Below, piece after piece: positions 61,704-64,000 of a stretch of DNA of 64,000 nt. How positions within the stretch are numbered: position 1 is the stretch's first letter; each line of letters begins with the position of its first letter. The translations under genes and the position numbers were made by a program. Under the pieces are notes generated by a model. It was not told the origin of the DNA and ran no database searches. It was given only the letters and a program-made list of their open reading frames with translations. Source of the stretch: Aureimonas fodinaquatilis (GTDB taxonomy: Bacteria; Pseudomonadota; Alphaproteobacteria; Rhizobiales; Rhizobiaceae); contig NZ_VTWH01000001.1 of the NCBI RefSeq assembly GCF_008369445.1, forward strand, positions 62,001 to 126,000, read 5' to 3'.

Positions 61704-62905
61704 TGGTTCTGTCCGGCAAGCGTGTGCTCCTGATCATAGGCGGGGGCATTGCAGCGTATAAATCGCTGGACCTGATCCGGCGACTGCGCGAGCGTGGCGC
61801 CAGAGTAACGCCGATTTTGACGCAAGCCGGTGCGCAGTTCATCACACCATTGGCGGTCGGTGCCCTGTCTGCAACACCAGTCTACACCGAGCTTTTCTCC
61901 CGCGAGGATGAGCAGGATGTCGGCCATATCCGACTGGCGCGTGAGGCTGATCTTGTGCTGGTTGCGCCAGCAACCGCTGACCGCATGGCACAAATGGCGG
62001 CAGGTCTGGCAGGTGATCTGGCGGGGGCTGTGCTGCTTGCAACGCGAAGCCCGATACTGTTGGCCCCGGCGATGAACCCGGCCATGTGGGCCCATGCTGC
62101 AACCCGGCGCAATGTCGCCAGCCTGCAGGCGGATGGCGCGCACTTCATTGGCCCGGCGGTGGGTGAGATGGCTGAAGCCGGAGAGAGCGGACAAGGGCGC
62201 ATGTCCGAACCGCTGGAAATCGTGGCCGCGGTTGAAGCTTTGCTGGAGCCGGAAGACAAGCCGCTTGCGGGCCGGCGCGCAGTCGTGACATCCGGCCCGA
62301 CCCATGAGCCGGTGGACCCGGTGCGCTATATTGCCAATCGCTCGTCCGGGCAGCAGGGGCACGCATTGGCGGCTGCATTGGCGCGCCTTGGGGCGCAGGT
62401 GACTCTTGTTTCCGGTCCGGTGGCACTTGCCGATCCGCGCGGTGTGGATGTTGTTCGGGTGGAAACAGCCAGAGACATGCTGGCAGCGGTGCAGAATGCG
62501 CTTCCTGCCGATATTGGCGTGTTCGTTGCAGCGGTGGCCGACTGGCGTACGGCGGAAAACGCGGCTCACAAAATCAAAAAGCAGGGCGATGAGCCGCCGG
62601 TCCTGCAACTTGTCGAAAATCCCGATATTCTGGCCACGGTTGGCCACGCAGCAAACCGACCTGCGCTGGTGGTTGGCTTTGCAGCAGAAACTCGAAATCT
62701 TCTTGAAAATGCTAGGATCAAACTGGACAAAAAAGGTGCCGATCTGATTGTGGCCAATGATGTGTCGGGTACCATCATGGGCGGGACCAGAAATCAGGTG
62801 CAGCTCGTATCCCGCAACGGCGTGGAGGCATGGCCCGATCTTTCAAAGGATGAGGTGGCGTTGCGCCTTGCCCGCCACTTCGCGAAAATGCTGGAGACTA
62901 TCTGA
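61703..62905 (+). CDS. coaBC: Bifunctional phosphopantothenoylcysteine decarboxylase/synthetase
   Basis: A 400-residue enzyme catalysing two steps of coenzyme A synthesis. The N-terminal flavin-dependent CoaC part has RVLLIIGGGIAAYKSLDLIR, the catalytic His in DVGHIRLA, and PAMNPAMW. The CoaB part starts AVVTSGPTHEPVDPVRYIAN, with ANDVSG further on. The substrate clamp that reads ACG..G.GRM in E. coli is here AEAGESGQGRM, without the reactive Cys. Its start overlaps the ubiB stop (TGATG), and dut follows without a gap. Confidence 0.94.
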   Translation: MVLSGKRVLLIIGGGIAAYKSLDLIRRLRERGARVTPILTQAGAQFITPLAVGALSATPVYTELFSREDEQDVGHIRLAREADLVLVAPATADRMAQMAAGLAGDLAGAVLLATRSPILLAPAMNPAMWAHAATRRNVASLQADGAHFIGPAVGEMAEAGESGQGRMSEPLEIVAAVEALLEPEDKPLAGRRAVVTSGPTHEPVDPVRYIANRSSGQQGHALAAALARLGAQVTLVSGPVALADPRGVDVVRVETARDMLAAVQNALPADIGVFVAAVADWRTAENAAHKIKKQGDEPPVLQLVENPDILATVGHAANRPALVVGFAAETRNLLENARIKLDKKGADLIVANDVSGTIMGGTRNQVQLVSRNGVEAWPDLSKDEVALRLARHFAKMLETI

Positions 62906-63352
62906 ATGACCACTGTTCTGCGTGTTTTGCGTCTGCCTCATGCGGAAGGTTTGCCGCTGCCTCACTACCAGACCATGCAGGCCGCCGGAGCGGATATTGT
63001 TGCAGCTCTGGAAGAACCGCTGACAATTCCTCCGCTGGGCCGGGCCATGGTGCCGACCGGTCTGTGCTTTCAGATTGCCCCGGGCTTTGAAATGCAACTG
63101 CGACCACGCTCCGGGCTGGCCGCCAAATATGGCGTCACCTTGCTGAACACACCAGGAACGGTTGATTCGGATTATCGTGGAGAGGTTAAGGTCATTCTGA
63201 TCAATCTCGGAGCTGAACCATTTGTTGTCACGCGGGGCGAAAGAATAGCTCAGGCGGTGATTGCGCCGGTTTTGCAGGCGGATTATCTGGAGGTTGAATC
63301 GCTGGACGAAACCGCGCGTGGCGCTGGGGGGTTCGGCTCGACCGGTCGCTAA
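62906..63352 (+). CDS. dut: dUTP diphosphatase
   Basis: A 148-residue trimeric dUTPase. All five motifs are present: [42 protein letters not shown] and the C-terminal [10 protein letters not shown]. It hydrolyses dUTP to dUMP. The ATG follows the coaBC stop directly. Confidence 0.96.
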   Translation: MTTVLRVLRLPHAEGLPLPHYQTMQAAGADIVAALEEPLTIPPLGRAMVPTGLCFQIAPGFEMQLRPRSGLAAKYGVTLLNTPGTVDSDYRGEVKVILINLGAEPFVVTRGERIAQAVIAPVLQADYLEVESLDETARGAGGFGSTGR

Positions 63353-63360
63353 TTCAGGAT

Positions 63361-64000
63361 ATGGTGATGGCCAAGGCGCACGAAACCAATGTTGAGAGCC
63401 AGTTTGGCCCGCAGGCTCAAGCCTATGTGGCCAGCAGCGTACACTCCAGCGGTGAAGATCTGGAAGCTTTGCGACACATGGCGGCTCAGGTTCGCCCGTC
63501 AAGGGCAATCGACCTTGGTACTGGAGGTGGGCATGTTGCTTATCTTCTGGCCGATCATGCTGCCAATGTCACCGCGGTTGACCTGTCTGCCGAAATGCTG
63601 GCTGCCGTGGCACAAACTGCCGCAAAACGCGGACTGGGCAATATTGAAACTGTGCAGGCCGCTGCCGAGGCACTGCCTTTTGCGCCGGGCCATTTTGATA
63701 TGCTGGCCTGCCGCTATTCCGCCCATCACTGGGCAGATTTTGCGGGCGGTTTGCGGCAGGCAAGGCGCGTACTGGCCACCGATGCCCCAGCGGTGTTTAT
63801 TGATGTTGTTGCCCCCGGGGCGGCGTTGCTGGACACGCATTTGCAGGCAGTTGAGCTGTTGCGCGACACGTCCCACGTTCGTGATTACACTTTGGCCCAG
63901 TGGCTGTCGGCTTTGGGGCAGGCAGGCTTTGCAGCACAGTCCAGCAGAATTTTTCGTGTCAGAATGGATTTCCCGGTCTGGATTGAGAGAATGCGCACAC
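63361..64000 (+). CDS. Class I SAM-dependent methyltransferase (3' truncated)
   Basis: The frame opens at ATG 63361 (or ATG 63367) and runs through the end of the window without a stop, giving 213 residues. SRAIDLGTGGGHVAYLLADH is motif I, VTAVDLSAEML motif II, and AEALPFAPGHFDMLACRY the post-II region of UbiE/YcgJ-type methyltransferases. HHWADFAGGLRQARRVL follows as usual. The substrate is unknown. It begins nine bases after dut, so it may belong to the same operon. Confidence 0.85.
   Translation, partial: MVMAKAHETNVESQFGPQAQAYVASSVHSSGEDLEALRHMAAQVRPSRAIDLGTGGGHVAYLLADHAANVTAVDLSAEMLAAVAQTAAKRGLGNIETVQAAAEALPFAPGHFDMLACRYSAHHWADFAGGLRQARRVLATDAPAVFIDVVAPGAALLDTHLQAVELLRDTSHVRDYTLAQWLSALGQAGFAAQSSRIFRVRMDFPVWIERMRT

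Overview
The window looks like a chromosome segment of an alphaproteobacterium of the Hyphomicrobiales (Rhizobiales). The evidence is gene order: dnaA–dnaN–recF–moeB-like with rpsT and mutM nearby, then ubiE–ubiB–coaBC–dut; an Irr-type Fur regulator divergent from fabA–fabB–fabI; an HWE histidine kinase; and a dispersed family of palindromic intergenic repeats of the rhizobial type. The genus cannot be named from sequence alone. No phage, IS element, CRISPR array or rRNA was seen; the only RNA gene found is a tRNA-Leu(CAA).

Layout. 1–7840: a polyol/sugar utilisation operon with a SorC-type regulator (cut by the window start), a sorbitol/mannitol-type ABC transporter (binding protein, two permeases, ATPase), an SDR dehydrogenase and an FGGY pentulose kinase. 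7983–16970: a tightly packed surface-glycan cluster of glycosyltransferases, an epimerase, a DUF1796-like protein, a fatty-acyl-AMP-ligase-like enzyme and a free-standing acyl carrier protein. 17283–23953: a LacI-controlled catabolic operon with a ThDP-dependent enzyme, a tripartite tricarboxylate transporter (TctC, TctB, TctA) and an HpcH/HpaI aldolase. 24063–24147: tRNA-Leu. 24464–29115: envelope genes, including a small lipoprotein, a TPR–OmpA–WD40-like fusion and a Tat-exported protein with a CFI-box-like cysteine motif.

29108–38516: mixed housekeeping and stress genes (ada, a small hydrophilic protein, HWE kinase, asparaginase, a DUF892 ferritin-like protein, dsbB, an HNH nuclease, an AlkA-type glycosylase, gluQ, two transporters, a twin-TM protein). 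38536–41825: cobalamin adenosyltransferase, etfBA and 3-hydroxybutyryl-CoA dehydrogenase. 41910–46048: a three-gene signalling cassette of small membrane protein, hybrid histidine kinase and response regulator–GGDEF. 46206–49701: fabA–fabB–fabI and irr. 49739–63352: SH3 protein, 2-hydroxyacid dehydrogenase, the replication genes, rpsT, mutM, ubiE, ubiB, coaBC and dut, followed by a methyltransferase cut by the window end.

The least explained parts are the glycan/acyl cluster, the TPR–OmpA–WD40/CFI-box envelope locus, the ThDP/TTT/aldolase pathway, and the palindromic repeat family, which forms a tandem array of about 102-bp units filling the divergent mutM/ubiE promoter region. All functional assignments rest on recognised motifs and context; no database search was possible.
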